Assembly: GCF_001544695.2 (NCBI RefSeq) | Contig: NZ_FCOM02000003.1 | Coordinates: 287,543 to 351,542, forward strand | DNA: 64,000 bases | DNA from: Caballeronia arvi | GTDB taxonomy: Bacteria > Pseudomonadota > Gammaproteobacteria > Burkholderiales > Burkholderiaceae | Direction of reading: 5' to 3' | Shown: positions 8,018 through 16,777 of the stretch, piece by piece | Layout: each line of letters begins with the position of its first letter | How positions within the stretch are numbered: position 1 is the first letter of the stretch | Position numbers and translations under genes: made by a program | The notes under the pieces: model-generated | What the model saw: only the letters and a program-made list of their open reading frames with translations | Told to the model about the DNA's origin: nothing | The model's database searches: none

Positions 8018-9078
8018 ACGTCCTCGCGCGACAGGCCGTATAACGCCTGCAACACGGCCGCTCGCGCCTGGCCTACGATCATGCCGCGCCAGATATCGTC
8101 GTCGATATAAAACGCCGCGCGAATCTGCCGCCGAATGTCGGCCTTCAACGCTTCGGGCGCGTCCGGATGATGGCGCACCCAGACATCCGCGCGCAGCATG
8201 TCGAGCATGTCGGTGAGCGGCACGGTGCCGTACTCGATCGCAATCGACGCGATCGACGCATGCGGACACGTCTGCCGCAAGGTATCGAGCAAGGGCCCGG
8301 CGACGTCCGCCGCGATCGACGTGCCATCCGCCGGGCTCGTCACGTCCGCGCCCCACCAGCGCCGCGCGCGCGTCACATCGCCGACGCAGATCTTCGCGCC
8401 GAAGCCGCTCGGCCCCAGGCCCGTATGAAAATCGATCCATGCGATTGCGCCGCACGTCTCGCCATATTCGGCGAGCAGTGCACGCATCGTGCGCGTGCTC
8501 CATGCAGGCGCTTCACCGCCATAGAACATCCCTTGCGGATGCGTGTACTGTCCCGTCGTCACCGCTTGCTGATACGCCCATTGGCCGCGTGTTTCGATAT
8601 AACCGCGAATCGCCGCGACGTTCGCATCATCGGGCGGCCAGTGCGCGGGAATCAGCAAGTCGTGCAGCTCCGCATAGCCCGCGTTCTGCGGCAAAGGCTG
8701 GCTAAAGTCCACGCTGTTTCGATTCAGATCGACGTTACCTTCGGTCGTGCGGCTGAGATACGAAAAGCCATACGGATTGATCGCATGAACGAGCAGCATC
8801 GCGACGCCGAGCTTCTCGATCAATGCGGGCAATGCTTCATCACGCATCAACGCGATCTGCGCGCCCGAACCGCAAAAGCCTTCGACGCCATGCGTCGCGG
8901 ACGTGAGCACGAGCAGGCGCTTCGCATCGGCGGGACCGATGCGCACGACATCCGTCGCGAGCGTCTCGCCTTGCAGACCGGCGACGCCTTCGAGCACGCG
9001 CGTATCGACGGCGAGCTTGTGCTGCGCGGCCGTATCGAGAAATCGCCGACGCGCTTCCTTATAGGTCGATGAAAACAT
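8014..9078 (-). CDS. DUF2817 family zinc carboxypeptidase-like protein
   Basis: 354 residues of the DUF2817 (M14-like) family. Putative zinc ligands are seen in SATHGVEGFCG (His63, Glu66) and IAWIDFHTGLGPSG, and a likely catalytic Glu in SIAIEYGTVPL. It would hydrolyse a C-terminal amino acid or amide bond in the cytoplasm, as there is no signal peptide. A GAGGAGGGG ribosome binding site precedes the ATG at 9078. It lies 9 bp downstream of the M20 amidohydrolase gene on the same strand, so the two peptidase-like enzymes are probably co-translated and act on the same small peptide or acylated amino acid. Confidence 0.85.
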   Translation of the reverse strand: MFSSTYKEARRRFLDTAAQHKLAVDTRVLEGVAGLQGETLATDVVRIGPADAKRLLVLTSATHGVEGFCGSGAQIALMRDEALPALIEKLGVAMLLVHAINPYGFSYLSRTTEGNVDLNRNSVDFSQPLPQNAGYAELHDLLIPAHWPPDDANVAAIRGYIETRGQWAYQQAVTTGQYTHPQGMFYGGEAPAWSTRTMRALLAEYGETCGAIAWIDFHTGLGPSGFGAKICVGDVTRARRWWGADVTSPADGTSIAADVAGPLLDTLRQTCPHASIASIAIEYGTVPLTDMLDMLRADVWVRHHPDAPEALKADIRRQIRAAFYIDDDIWRGMIVGQARAAVLQALYGLSREDV

Positions 9079-9087
9079 GTCCCCTCC

Positions 9088-10281
9088 TCAGGCGCGCGCA
9101 AGAAACTTCTCGACGAGCCGCACCCAATACGTCGAGCCGAGCGTGAGCACGTCATCGTTGAAATCGTAGCTGCTGTTGTGCAGCATGCACGGCCCGATGC
9201 CGTGTCCGTGATCGCGATGTTCACCGCGTCCATTGCCGATGTACGCATAGCATCCTGGGCGCTCTAGCAGCATGAACGAGAAGTCCTCCGCGCCCATCGT
9301 CGGATCGACGTTCGTGTTCACACGCTGCGCGCCGACGATATCCTGCATCACGCCCAGCGTGAACTGCGTCTCTGCTTCGGTGTTCACGGTCGGCGGATAG
9401 TTGCGCACGAAACTGACTTCGGCCTTGCATCGATACGCCGCCGCCGTCGCCGCGACGATCTCCTTCATGCGCGTCTCGATCAGATCGAGCACATCGACGG
9501 AAAACGTGCGCACGGTGCCGGCAAGCGTCGCGGTCGTCGGAATGGCGTTGACCGCGTGGCCCGCCTGCATGCGCGTGATCGAAAGCACAGCGGCGTCGAT
9601 GGGCCGCTTGTTGCGCGTCACGATGCTCTGCAGTCCCGTGCCGATCTGCAGCGCGGTGAACACGGGATCGACGCCATCGTGCGGAATCGCCGCATGCGCG
9701 CCCACGCCTTCGATGCGGATCTCGAACTCGTTGCTCGACGCCTGCGTCGAACCGACGCGCGCGCCGAACTCACCCGCCGCCATGCCCGGCCAGTTGTGCA
9801 GTGCGAACACGGCATCGACGGGAAAGCGCTGAAAAAGGCCATCGTCGATCATCGCCTTCGCGCCGCCGCCGCCTTCTTCGGCGGGCTGGAAGATGAAGAC
9901 GACAGTGCCATCGAAATTGCGATGCTTCGCGAGATATTGCGCGGCGCCCAGCAGCATCGCGGTGTGACCGTCGTGGCCGCACGCATGCATCTTGTTCTCA
10001 TGACGCGACGCATGCGCGAAGGCGTTCAGCTCGGGAATCGGCAGCGCATCCATGTCGGCGCGCAGGCCGATCGCGCGCGTGCCCGCGCCTTTCCTCAACA
10101 CGCCGACGACGCCCGTCTTGCCGAGCCCGCGCGTCACTTCGATGTCCCAGCTCTCCAGCTTTTGCGCGACCAGCTCGGCGGTGCGCGCTTCTTCATAGCA
10201 GAGCTCGGGATGCGCGTGGATATCGCGGCGAATGGCCTGAATCTCGTCGCGCGATTCGGCGATCTCGGGAATGATCGACAT
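9088..10281 (-). CDS. M20 family amidohydrolase (hippurate hydrolase/aminoacylase-like)
   Basis: 397 residues, full length for the M20D family. Metal ligands are visible in MHACGHDGHTAML (Cys101, His103), FQPAEEGGGG (catalytic Glu pair), VFALHNWPG and the C-terminal LHNSSYDFND. These enzymes remove acyl groups from N-acyl amino acids or indole conjugates in the cytoplasm. It is the first gene of a pair with DUF2817. Upstream (10282-10581) is a 300-bp gap containing an imperfect dyad CTTAAGC-AAA-GCTTTAG at 10364-10380. This could be an operator; no regulator is adjacent. Confidence 0.88.
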   Translation of the reverse strand: MSIIPEIAESRDEIQAIRRDIHAHPELCYEEARTAELVAQKLESWDIEVTRGLGKTGVVGVLRKGAGTRAIGLRADMDALPIPELNAFAHASRHENKMHACGHDGHTAMLLGAAQYLAKHRNFDGTVVFIFQPAEEGGGGAKAMIDDGLFQRFPVDAVFALHNWPGMAAGEFGARVGSTQASSNEFEIRIEGVGAHAAIPHDGVDPVFTALQIGTGLQSIVTRNKRPIDAAVLSITRMQAGHAVNAIPTTATLAGTVRTFSVDVLDLIETRMKEIVAATAAAYRCKAEVSFVRNYPPTVNTEAETQFTLGVMQDIVGAQRVNTNVDPTMGAEDFSFMLLERPGCYAYIGNGRGEHRDHGHGIGPCMLHNSSYDFNDDVLTLGSTYWVRLVEKFLARA

Positions 10282-10531
10282 GCTGTCCTCTTCGATGAAC
10301 GTTTGAACGAAGCATTGTCGGTGGCCGCAAATAACAGCGAAAGCGAATATTTCTTGTCTGTGACTTAAGCAAAGCTTTAGCGCGTGTCTTGATTCTCCGG
10401 GGGCTGGCGCTCAACCGTCGCGCAGGCGCGGTAATCGACCCCGCGCGTGAAATGCTGATCGACGGGCTTGAGCGGACTCTGGCACGATAGAATTTCACAC
10501 TTCACGATTGTCCGCACGGTATGTTGCATGC

Positions 10532-10547
10532 TTATCCATCAGGATAA
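10532..10547. promoter_or_regulatory. Inverted repeat upstream of the low-GC module
   Basis: TTATCC-ATCA-GGATAA has perfect 6-bp arms and lies 34 bp before the GTG at 10582, in an AT-rich stretch. It could be an operator or a short hairpin in the leader. No clear -35/-10 pair seen. Confidence 0.35.
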
Positions 10548-10581
10548 CAAATCAATAACAACCGTAATTGAGTGATTGATC

Positions 10582-11592
10582 GTGTCGAGTGTGTATCCCA
10601 AGTGCGACAACAAGCGCTGCCCCGTATGCTATCCCACCTGGAAAGAATACGAAGAAGCCGCGAGGCGCAAGGCTGAAGAGGACAAGGAGGACTGCATTCG
10701 ATGCTGGCGCAACTTGCAGAAGCAGGCCGAAAAGATCGCGTCTGCCAGTGACCCGGTCGCACGCAACAGGGCCATCAATGCTGCCTATGCGCAACTATGG
10801 TGGGATGACCGGCGCTTCCAGTGGGCGGGCCTTGCGGCCTTTGCGCCGAAACAGGTCGGTTGTGGACTGTTGAACTCTGCCGAACTGATTCAGAAATCGA
10901 ACCGTCAGCGTGACGCGTACCAGCGCTGGGACCGGAGCGCTTCGGCGCTGGAGCACATGTCACCCTATGGCAGCCCTCGTATGCCGATGCAGGATCAGGG
11001 CATGGGCGAAGGCGCCACCAAGGTGTATCAGATGCTGGCGACGGGCAACACGGCGCTGTTTCTCGAAATCTGGTCGCTGCATAAGTTCTATGAGGCATTC
11101 GGGCTGGAACGGTTCAAGAAGTGCTATCCGCTTCGCAAGACAATCGCGGGCGAGGTGAACTGGCCGCTCAGAGGCAAGATAGAGTTCGGGCGCGAGTGGC
11201 CCGAAGTGAAGGCTGCGTTCTCCGCCATCGATAGCGGCAATATCAGCGAAGGTGTCCGGTTGATGGCGTATCACGAGCAGATCAATATTTTGCAGACAGC
11301 CATTTATGGCGATCCGATGTTCGTCACGCTGATGCGGGCGAATCATTTCGCCTGGGCGCTGAACATTCCGACGGGCGCGGCTCGTGAGGTTCAGCTCACG
11401 CTGTCTAACGAATGCACGGTGACGGGAAAGAGCGTGTCTTTTAGTAAAGACCCGCGTGCGAATCTCGCTGATCCGGGACAGCGCATGGATTTCGTGAGAC
11501 GCGCCGCTGATCGGTTCGACGAGTTGCTTCGTCACCCATTGCAGAAGTATGACGTGGAGAACTCTCTCTATCTGCTCGCTCATCCGAGGTAA
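10582..11592 (+). CDS. Hypothetical protein, first gene of a low-GC pair (DUF2515-like?)
   Basis: 336 residues. The N-terminus has two CxxC-like groups (KCDNKRCPVC and DCIRCW, residues about 8-40) that may bind zinc. A charged helical part and the segment FQWAGLAAFAPKQVGCGLLN near residue 85 follow; that segment reminds me of DUF2515-type proteins seen near secretion-system effectors. The rest is helical with no signal peptide or clear catalytic motif. No ATG is available; GTG at 10582 or TTG at 10576 is the likely start. Base use is visibly less GC-rich than the neighbours. The next gene begins 2 bp after the stop, so they are translationally linked. Family assignment tentative. Confidence 0.65.
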   Translation: MSSVYPKCDNKRCPVCYPTWKEYEEAARRKAEEDKEDCIRCWRNLQKQAEKIASASDPVARNRAINAAYAQLWWDDRRFQWAGLAAFAPKQVGCGLLNSAELIQKSNRQRDAYQRWDRSASALEHMSPYGSPRMPMQDQGMGEGATKVYQMLATGNTALFLEIWSLHKFYEAFGLERFKKCYPLRKTIAGEVNWPLRGKIEFGREWPEVKAAFSAIDSGNISEGVRLMAYHEQINILQTAIYGDPMFVTLMRANHFAWALNIPTGAAREVQLTLSNECTVTGKSVSFSKDPRANLADPGQRMDFVRRAADRFDELLRHPLQKYDVENSLYLLAHPR

Positions 11593-11594
11593 TC

Positions 11595-12197
11595 ATGCGA
11601 CCACCAACCATCAGGATTTTGGCGGGTGCTGTGCTACTGGCTGCTGTGATCTGGGCTGTCTGGACATCGCTTGACCGGCCCGATGAAATAGCGGTGAAGT
11701 GGGGTGAACCTTATGAGCAAATACGTAAGCGTTATGACTCGATTCTGCCTTCGCTAGAACCGAGTCTGCTCCCCTCTCCAACGGTGATTGCGAGATTTCG
11801 CTTTGACGATCCTGTGTATGGCTTCACAACGCCTCGGGCCGTGTTTCTTCAGATGGGCACTAATGAGACAGGTGGATTTGATTCTGTGCAGCTTTCGCTA
11901 CTAGTGAACCCACTGCCAATAGATGACGCGATAGCGGTTGTGACGCGGATGCAGGATCAGTTGCGACATCAAGGCTGGAGACCGTTTAAATATAAAGATT
12001 GGCGTCCTATTGAAGATACGTCCGAGCTTCGGCGGTTGTTGCACGAATGCCACTATCCGATGTCTGTCTGGAATGCAGCAAACGAGTTTCAGGTAACGAT
12101 TGACGTTGGCTGTCGTTCGATTCCTCAACAATCGGGTGAGCAGCGTTATGCCGTGACACTCGAACTCGGACGACCATTCTGGAAGGACGTCGATTGA
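11595..12197 (+). CDS. Hypothetical membrane-anchored periplasmic protein, second gene of the low-GC pair
   Basis: 200 residues beginning MRPPTIRILAGAVLLAAVIW, one uncleaved helix or signal anchor. A domain of about 175 residues with no transmembrane segments, predicted to sit in the periplasm, follows. GAGG lies 5 bases before the ATG and inside the end of the upstream gene, so translation is coupled. The GC content looks lower still than in the upstream gene, consistent with transfer. Effector/immunity pairs with a periplasmic target often show this layout, but I recognise no family and this role is only a hypothesis. Confidence 0.7.
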   Translation: MRPPTIRILAGAVLLAAVIWAVWTSLDRPDEIAVKWGEPYEQIRKRYDSILPSLEPSLLPSPTVIARFRFDDPVYGFTTPRAVFLQMGTNETGGFDSVQLSLLVNPLPIDDAIAVVTRMQDQLRHQGWRPFKYKDWRPIEDTSELRRLLHECHYPMSVWNAANEFQVTIDVGCRSIPQQSGEQRYAVTLELGRPFWKDVD

Positions 12198-12253
12198 AAT
12201 AAACCTCTGGTTCAGCGAGTGCGCGACCGCGCAGTAGACGATGCCGGGTGCTG

Positions 12254-13150
12254 TCAGCCTTCACTCGCCGATGCAACGCCACCCGAGCGCATGCGTATGC
12301 GCTCCTGCACGACGCTCATCACCGCATGCCGATCGTGGATCTTGCGCTCCAGCATCCCGACAACTCGACGCGGCGTGTTCTTCGCAAGCGGTATCACGCG
12401 CAATGCAGGATCGCTCGCCCACGAGCCGTATTCGAGCAGCGGCACGACGGACACGCCCGCATCCTGCCGCACGAGTTCGACGATCACTTCGAGCGAGTTC
12501 AGTTCGAGAAACTCGTTCACGGCAAGCCGGTTATGTTTCAACGCGCGCTCGATCAATGCGCCGGTTCTCTGCGCCCGATCGAAGCGCAGAAACGGGCGGC
12601 TCGCGAGCATCTCGGCAGCGCTCGACGATCCGCTTCGCGGCGAGCCGATCACGACGAGCGGCTCCGAATACAGCGGCGTCCAGTTGAGGCTCGCCGGCGT
12701 CTTGCCCGCCATTTCGACGATCACCGCCGCATCGATTTCTCGCGCTTCCACTTGCGGCGCGAGCGCGAGCGCCTTACCCGTGAAGAGCCGCACATCGAGT
12801 CGCGGATACTGGCCTTTCAATTCAGTGACCACGGACGCGAGCGCGCCCATCGCCGAATCCACGGCGCCGATGGAGACTGAACCGGCGATCTCGTCATCGA
12901 GACCGGTGAGACGCATGCTGTCGTACAGCGCGACGATGCGCTCCGCCTGCGGCAACACCTGTTTGCCGATGCTCGTCAAGCGGTTGGTGCGGCCAACGCG
13001 ATCGAAGAGCGGGCGCTTCAGATCGTCTTCGAGCGATTGCATCTGCATGCTCACGGCGGCTTGCGTGAGCGCGACTTTCTCGGCGGCGGCGGCAAAGGAA
13101 CCGTAGCGCGCAACCGCGATAAAGGTGCGCAAAAAGCGAATGTTGCTCAT
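12254..13150 (-). CDS. LysR-family transcriptional regulator
   Basis: 298 residues. The N-terminal helix-turn-helix is seen in MSNIRFLRTFIAVARYGSFAAAAEKVALTQAAVSMQMQSLE, followed by the linker and a periplasmic-binding-protein-like effector domain (SVSIGAVDSAMGALASVVTE, VSVVPLLEYG). The ATG at 13150 puts the HTH at the standard distance from the N-terminus. It is divergent from the MFS gene at 13332. The 181-bp gap holds GAAAT-N13-ATTTC at 13205-13227, a possible LysR site. It probably controls that transporter. Confidence 0.88.
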   Translation of the reverse strand: MSNIRFLRTFIAVARYGSFAAAAEKVALTQAAVSMQMQSLEDDLKRPLFDRVGRTNRLTSIGKQVLPQAERIVALYDSMRLTGLDDEIAGSVSIGAVDSAMGALASVVTELKGQYPRLDVRLFTGKALALAPQVEAREIDAAVIVEMAGKTPASLNWTPLYSEPLVVIGSPRSGSSSAAEMLASRPFLRFDRAQRTGALIERALKHNRLAVNEFLELNSLEVIVELVRQDAGVSVVPLLEYGSWASDPALRVIPLAKNTPRRVVGMLERKIHDRHAVMSVVQERIRMRSGGVASASEG

Positions 13151-13331
13151 GGGGCTTAGGGTCAACCCGAATCGTTCGATCAGGTTTCCTTGAGTGTCAG
13201 TTCAGAAATTCTATATTTTCTTATTTCACTTCGGCGTAGTGTTTGTGTGTTGCAGCGGCTTCGCGCCTACCCCGCACGAGCCTTGAAAAAAGCGGATGTC
13301 GTCAACGAGAAAACCTCACGGAGTGCATTCG

Positions 13332-14648
13332 ATGAGCACCGTACTACCTGCAGCCCACGCGGCCGAAGAAACCGCCGCATCGAACCTGTCCGGCCGACGA
13401 GCCATCGTGGTATCGACCATCGGCAACGCGCTCGAATGGTTCGACTTCATGGTCTATGGCTTCTTCGCCGTCATCATCTCGAAGCTCTACTTTCCCGCCA
13501 CCAGCCCCACGATTTCATTGCTCGCGACCTGGGCGACGTTCGGCGTCGGCTTTCTCACGCGGCCGCTCGGCGGCATCGTGCTGGGTGCGGTCGCGGATCG
13601 CGTCGGACGCAAATCGGCGCTCACGCTCACGATTTCGCTGATGGCCGTGGGCATCGCGATCATCGCGTTCGCGCCGACGTACGCCGCAATCGGCATCGCC
13701 GCGCCCTTGCTGATGCTGCTCGGCCGGCTGATCCAGGGCTTCTCCGCGGGCGGTGAAGTCGGCTGCGCGACGGCGTTTCTCGTCGAATACGCGCCTGCCG
13801 ACAAGCGCGGCTATTTCGGCAGCTTCCAGATGGTCGCGCAGGCCGCCGCGAGCCTCGCGGGCTCGTTCTTCGGCGCGGTGCTCACGCGCACGCTCAGCCC
13901 CGAGCATCTCAATAGCTGGGGCTGGCGCATTCCGTTCGTGGTCGGTTTGCTGATCGTGCCGGTGGGTTTGTATCTGCGCTCGAAGCTCGATGAATCGCCC
14001 GTGTTCGTCGAGAAGGCCCAGAAAAACGAACTGAGCGCGCGCCCGATCCGCGATACCGCCACGAAGCACTGGACGTCCGTTCTCGCGGGCTTCGGCCTCA
14101 CGGTGTTCGGCACCATCGGCACGTACATCTTCCTGCTGTATCTGCCGACGCACGCGACGCGCGTGCTGCACATGGCGCTCACCGACGGTCTCATCAGCTC
14201 GACGATCGGCGCGCTCATCTATCTCGTCTGCTGCCCGTTCTTCGGCCGCCTGTCCGATCGCATCGGCCGCAAAAAGCTGATGGCCACCGCGCTCGCACTT
14301 TCGCTCGTCACCGCATATCCGATCTTCGCGGTGCTCACGGCGCATCCCAGTCTGCCGATGCTGATCGTCTGCCAGGCGCTACTGATGACCTACCTCGGCA
14401 TCTTTCAGGGCTGCTATCCCGCGTTCATCTCGGAGCTGCTGCCTTCGAGCGTGCGCTCGACGGGCATTTCCGTGAGCTACAACGTCGCGGTGATGATCTT
14501 CGGCGGCTTCGCGCCCGCCATCGTGTCATGGCTCACGATGACCACCGGCGATCCGCTTTCGATCTGCTACTACGTGATCTTCGGCAGCGCGGTCGCGCTC
14601 CTGACGATCTTCCCGCTGCGCGACCGTTACAGCGAAGCTTTGCGCTGA
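13332..14648 (+). CDS. MFS transporter, metabolite:H+ symporter (MHS) family
   Basis: 438 residues with 12 predicted helices. MHS signatures are present: IGNALEWFDFMVYGFFA in helix 1, PLGGIVLGAVADRVGRKSAL in loop 2-3, RLIQGFSAGGEVGCATAFLVEYAP in helix 4 and RLSDRIGRKKLM in loop 8-9. Relatives (KgtP, ProP, citrate and dicarboxylate carriers) import organic acids or betaines with protons. The ATG at 13332 has GGAG about 8 bases upstream. It is divergent from a LysR regulator that likely responds to the imported compound. Substrate unknown. Confidence 0.9.
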   Translation: MSTVLPAAHAAEETAASNLSGRRAIVVSTIGNALEWFDFMVYGFFAVIISKLYFPATSPTISLLATWATFGVGFLTRPLGGIVLGAVADRVGRKSALTLTISLMAVGIAIIAFAPTYAAIGIAAPLLMLLGRLIQGFSAGGEVGCATAFLVEYAPADKRGYFGSFQMVAQAAASLAGSFFGAVLTRTLSPEHLNSWGWRIPFVVGLLIVPVGLYLRSKLDESPVFVEKAQKNELSARPIRDTATKHWTSVLAGFGLTVFGTIGTYIFLLYLPTHATRVLHMALTDGLISSTIGALIYLVCCPFFGRLSDRIGRKKLMATALALSLVTAYPIFAVLTAHPSLPMLIVCQALLMTYLGIFQGCYPAFISELLPSSVRSTGISVSYNVAVMIFGGFAPAIVSWLTMTTGDPLSICYYVIFGSAVALLTIFPLRDRYSEALR

Positions 14649-14767
14649 TGCTGCATGGTGTCCGCAAAGGAAGGACAATGAGCCGGCCCGCACGGAAGAA
14701 CGGCGCGCTTAAGTCTGATTTAAGAAAGCGCGCTTAACCTGAAGTCTGACCGACCCACCCTCCTTCC

Positions 14768-14792
14768 GGCCGCGCAAGCGGCCATTTTTTTT
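14768..14792 (+). terminator. Rho-independent terminator downstream of the MHS transporter
   Basis: The stem GGCCGC-GCAA-GCGGCC (14768-14783) is followed by A and eight Ts (14785-14792). It lies 120 bp after the transporter stop codon. A second hairpin, GCGCGCTT...AAGCGCGC without a T run, lies just upstream at 14703-14733. Confidence 0.8.
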
Positions 14793-14803
14793 GGACCGAC
14801 GCG

Positions 14804-14911
14804 ATGCAACTGAGCCTTCGTCTGATCCTGATCCTCGTGGTGCTCGTCCTGTTCACGACAGTCGGTGTGTTTCTCCTGTCGCTGCTCGCGCGCGCCGTGC
14901 TCACGCACTGA
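14804..14911 (+). CDS. Putative 35-aa membrane protein
   Basis: MQLSLRLILILVVLVLFTTV followed by GVFLLSLLARAVLTH is almost wholly hydrophobic with Arg at both ends, like a single-span small membrane protein. The ribosome binding site is weak (GGA 8-9 bases upstream) and the frame starts only 11 bp after the terminator's T run. A promoter would therefore have to overlap the terminator. The gap to the next gene (14912-15176) shows nothing else. Tentative. Confidence 0.35.
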   Translation: MQLSLRLILILVVLVLFTTVGVFLLSLLARAVLTH

Positions 14912-15176
14912 CGCTTCTCGCCCGGCGCGGGCATGCTTCATGCGAACGCGGTGCCTCATGGCCCGCGTGAGCTTTCCTGCCTATACTGGCTGAGTGTCGT
15001 CTTTTGCCGCGTCGTCGGCTCGTGAAGGTCCTGCGCCTGCACGCAGACTCTTTTTCGCCGCTCTTCCCCCGCGCTTTTCGGCGCCGACACGCCACCGCAT
15101 CTTCGCCTCTCTCACGTCCTGCCGCCTTTGCCGCACCTGTGCAGCAGATTGCTGCGCAATTCCAGGAGATTGCTCG

Positions 15177-15740
15177 ATGCCACAACGTCCCGTCCCCCAA
15201 GCCAAAACAACGCACACCGATACACCGAACAAGCTCGCGCCCCCGCCGGCCAAGATCGACGGCGCGAATATCGCCTTCACGATGACCGTCAACGGCGAGA
15301 GCCATAAGCTCTCGCTCGATCCGCGCACGACGCTTTTAGATGCATTGCGCGAGCATCTTCATCTGACCGGCACGAAAAAAGGCTGCGATCATGGCCAATG
15401 CGGCGCATGCACCGTTCATGTGAACGGCCGCCGCGTGAACTCGTGCCTGTGCTTCGCCGCCGCATGCGATGGCGACACCATCACAACGATCGAAGGCATC
15501 GGCGAAGTCGAAGCGCTGCATCCGCTGCAGGCCGCGTTCGTCGAATGCGACGGCTATCAGTGCGGCTACTGCACGGCCGGCCAGTTGATGTCGGCGGTGG
15601 CGCTGCTCGACGAGCCCATCGGCCCGAGCGATGAAGACGTGCGCGAAGCGATGAGCGGCAACCTGTGCCGCTGCGGCGCGTATCAGAACATCGTCGAAGC
15701 GATTCAGTCGGTGCGCGGCAGCAAGCCGTCGGCCAAATAA
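15177..15740 (+). CDS. paoA: Aldehyde oxidoreductase, [2Fe-2S] subunit
   Basis: 187 residues. The plant-type [2Fe-2S] cluster is in CDHGQCGACTVHVNGRRVNSC and the second cluster in QCGYCTAGQ with CRCGAY, the complete cysteine set of the xanthine oxidase small subunit (PaoA/YagT type). It passes electrons from the molybdenum centre to the FAD subunit. The ATG at 15177 follows AGGAG. From this start there is no twin-arginine signal, whereas E. coli PaoA is Tat-exported, so the complex here is probably cytoplasmic. First gene of paoABC; the FAD subunit follows after 11 bp. Confidence 0.88.
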   Translation: MPQRPVPQAKTTHTDTPNKLAPPPAKIDGANIAFTMTVNGESHKLSLDPRTTLLDALREHLHLTGTKKGCDHGQCGACTVHVNGRRVNSCLCFAAACDGDTITTIEGIGEVEALHPLQAAFVECDGYQCGYCTAGQLMSAVALLDEPIGPSDEDVREAMSGNLCRCGAYQNIVEAIQSVRGSKPSAK

Positions 15741-15751
15741 AGGAGAGCGAC

Positions 15752-16756
15752 ATGGACATGTTTCAGCTCTCCCGCGCGCGCGACATGCGCGACGCGATCA
15801 ACGCCGGCGCGCTCGCGCATACCGCGCAGCAAGGCGCGGAAGTGCGCTTTCTCGCGGGCGGCACGACGCTGCTCGACCTGATGAAGCTCAACGTCGAACG
15901 GCCGATGCGCGTAGTAGATATCAGCCGTCTGCCGCTCGACAAGATCGAGGCGACGCCGGACGGCGGGTTGCGCATCGGCGCGACCTCGCGCAACTCGGAC
16001 GTCGCGCATCATCCGCTGATCCGCGAGCGGTATGCGGTGCTGTCGCAAGCGGTGCTCGCCGGCGCGTCCGTGCAGTTGCGCAATATGGCGACGACCGGCG
16101 GCAATATCCTGCAGCGCACGCGATGCGTGTATTTCCGTGATACGACCTCGCCGTGCAACAAGCGCGAGCCAGGCAGCGGCTGCTCGGCGATTCAGGGCGT
16201 CAATCGCATGATGGCGATTCTCGGCACGAGCGAATCGTGCATCGCGAGCAATCCGTCGGATATGTGCGTCGCGTTACAGGCGCTCGAAGCGACGGTTCAT
16301 GTCGAAGGCACGGGCGGCAAGCGCGCGATTCCGATCGACGAATTCTTCCTGCTGCCAGGCACGACGCCCGATCGCGAAAACGTGCTCGATGCCGGCGATC
16401 TCGTCACGCACGTCACGTTGCCGCCTCCGGTCGAAGGCGCGCGCTCGTTCTATCTGAAGCTGCGCGATCGCGCGTCGTATGAGTTCGCGCTGGCGTCGGC
16501 GGGCGTGGTGATCGGCGTGAAGGATGGACGCATCGCACATGCGCGCGTGGCGCTCGGCGGCGTCGGCACGAAGCCGTGGCGATCGCGCGAAGCGGAAAAG
16601 GAGCTACAGGACGCGGCGCCCGACGAGGCCACGTTCAGACGCGCCGCCGATGCCGCCCTCGCCGATGCGAAGCCGCAAAGCGAGAACGGCTTCAAGGTCG
16701 AGCTATCGACGCGCTGCATCGTGCATGCGCTGAAGATGGCCACGCAAACGTCCTGA
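15752..16756 (+). CDS. paoB: Aldehyde oxidoreductase, FAD-binding subunit
   Basis: 334 residues of the CO-dehydrogenase/xanthine-dehydrogenase medium-subunit family. The FAD-binding segments are RFLAGGTTLLDLMKLNVERP and ATTGGNILQRTRC. It also has a cysteine group, CVYFRDTTSPC followed by GSGC and later SESC. This matches the insert that holds an additional [4Fe-4S] cluster in PaoB-type enzymes. AGGAGA precedes the ATG. It lies between the iron-sulfur and molybdenum subunits in one operon. Confidence 0.88.
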   Translation: MDMFQLSRARDMRDAINAGALAHTAQQGAEVRFLAGGTTLLDLMKLNVERPMRVVDISRLPLDKIEATPDGGLRIGATSRNSDVAHHPLIRERYAVLSQAVLAGASVQLRNMATTGGNILQRTRCVYFRDTTSPCNKREPGSGCSAIQGVNRMMAILGTSESCIASNPSDMCVALQALEATVHVEGTGGKRAIPIDEFFLLPGTTPDRENVLDAGDLVTHVTLPPPVEGARSFYLKLRDRASYEFALASAGVVIGVKDGRIAHARVALGGVGTKPWRSREAEKELQDAAPDEATFRRAADAALADAKPQSENGFKVELSTRCIVHALKMATQTS

Positions 16757-16777
16757 CTTTCGACCGAGGAACCCGAC

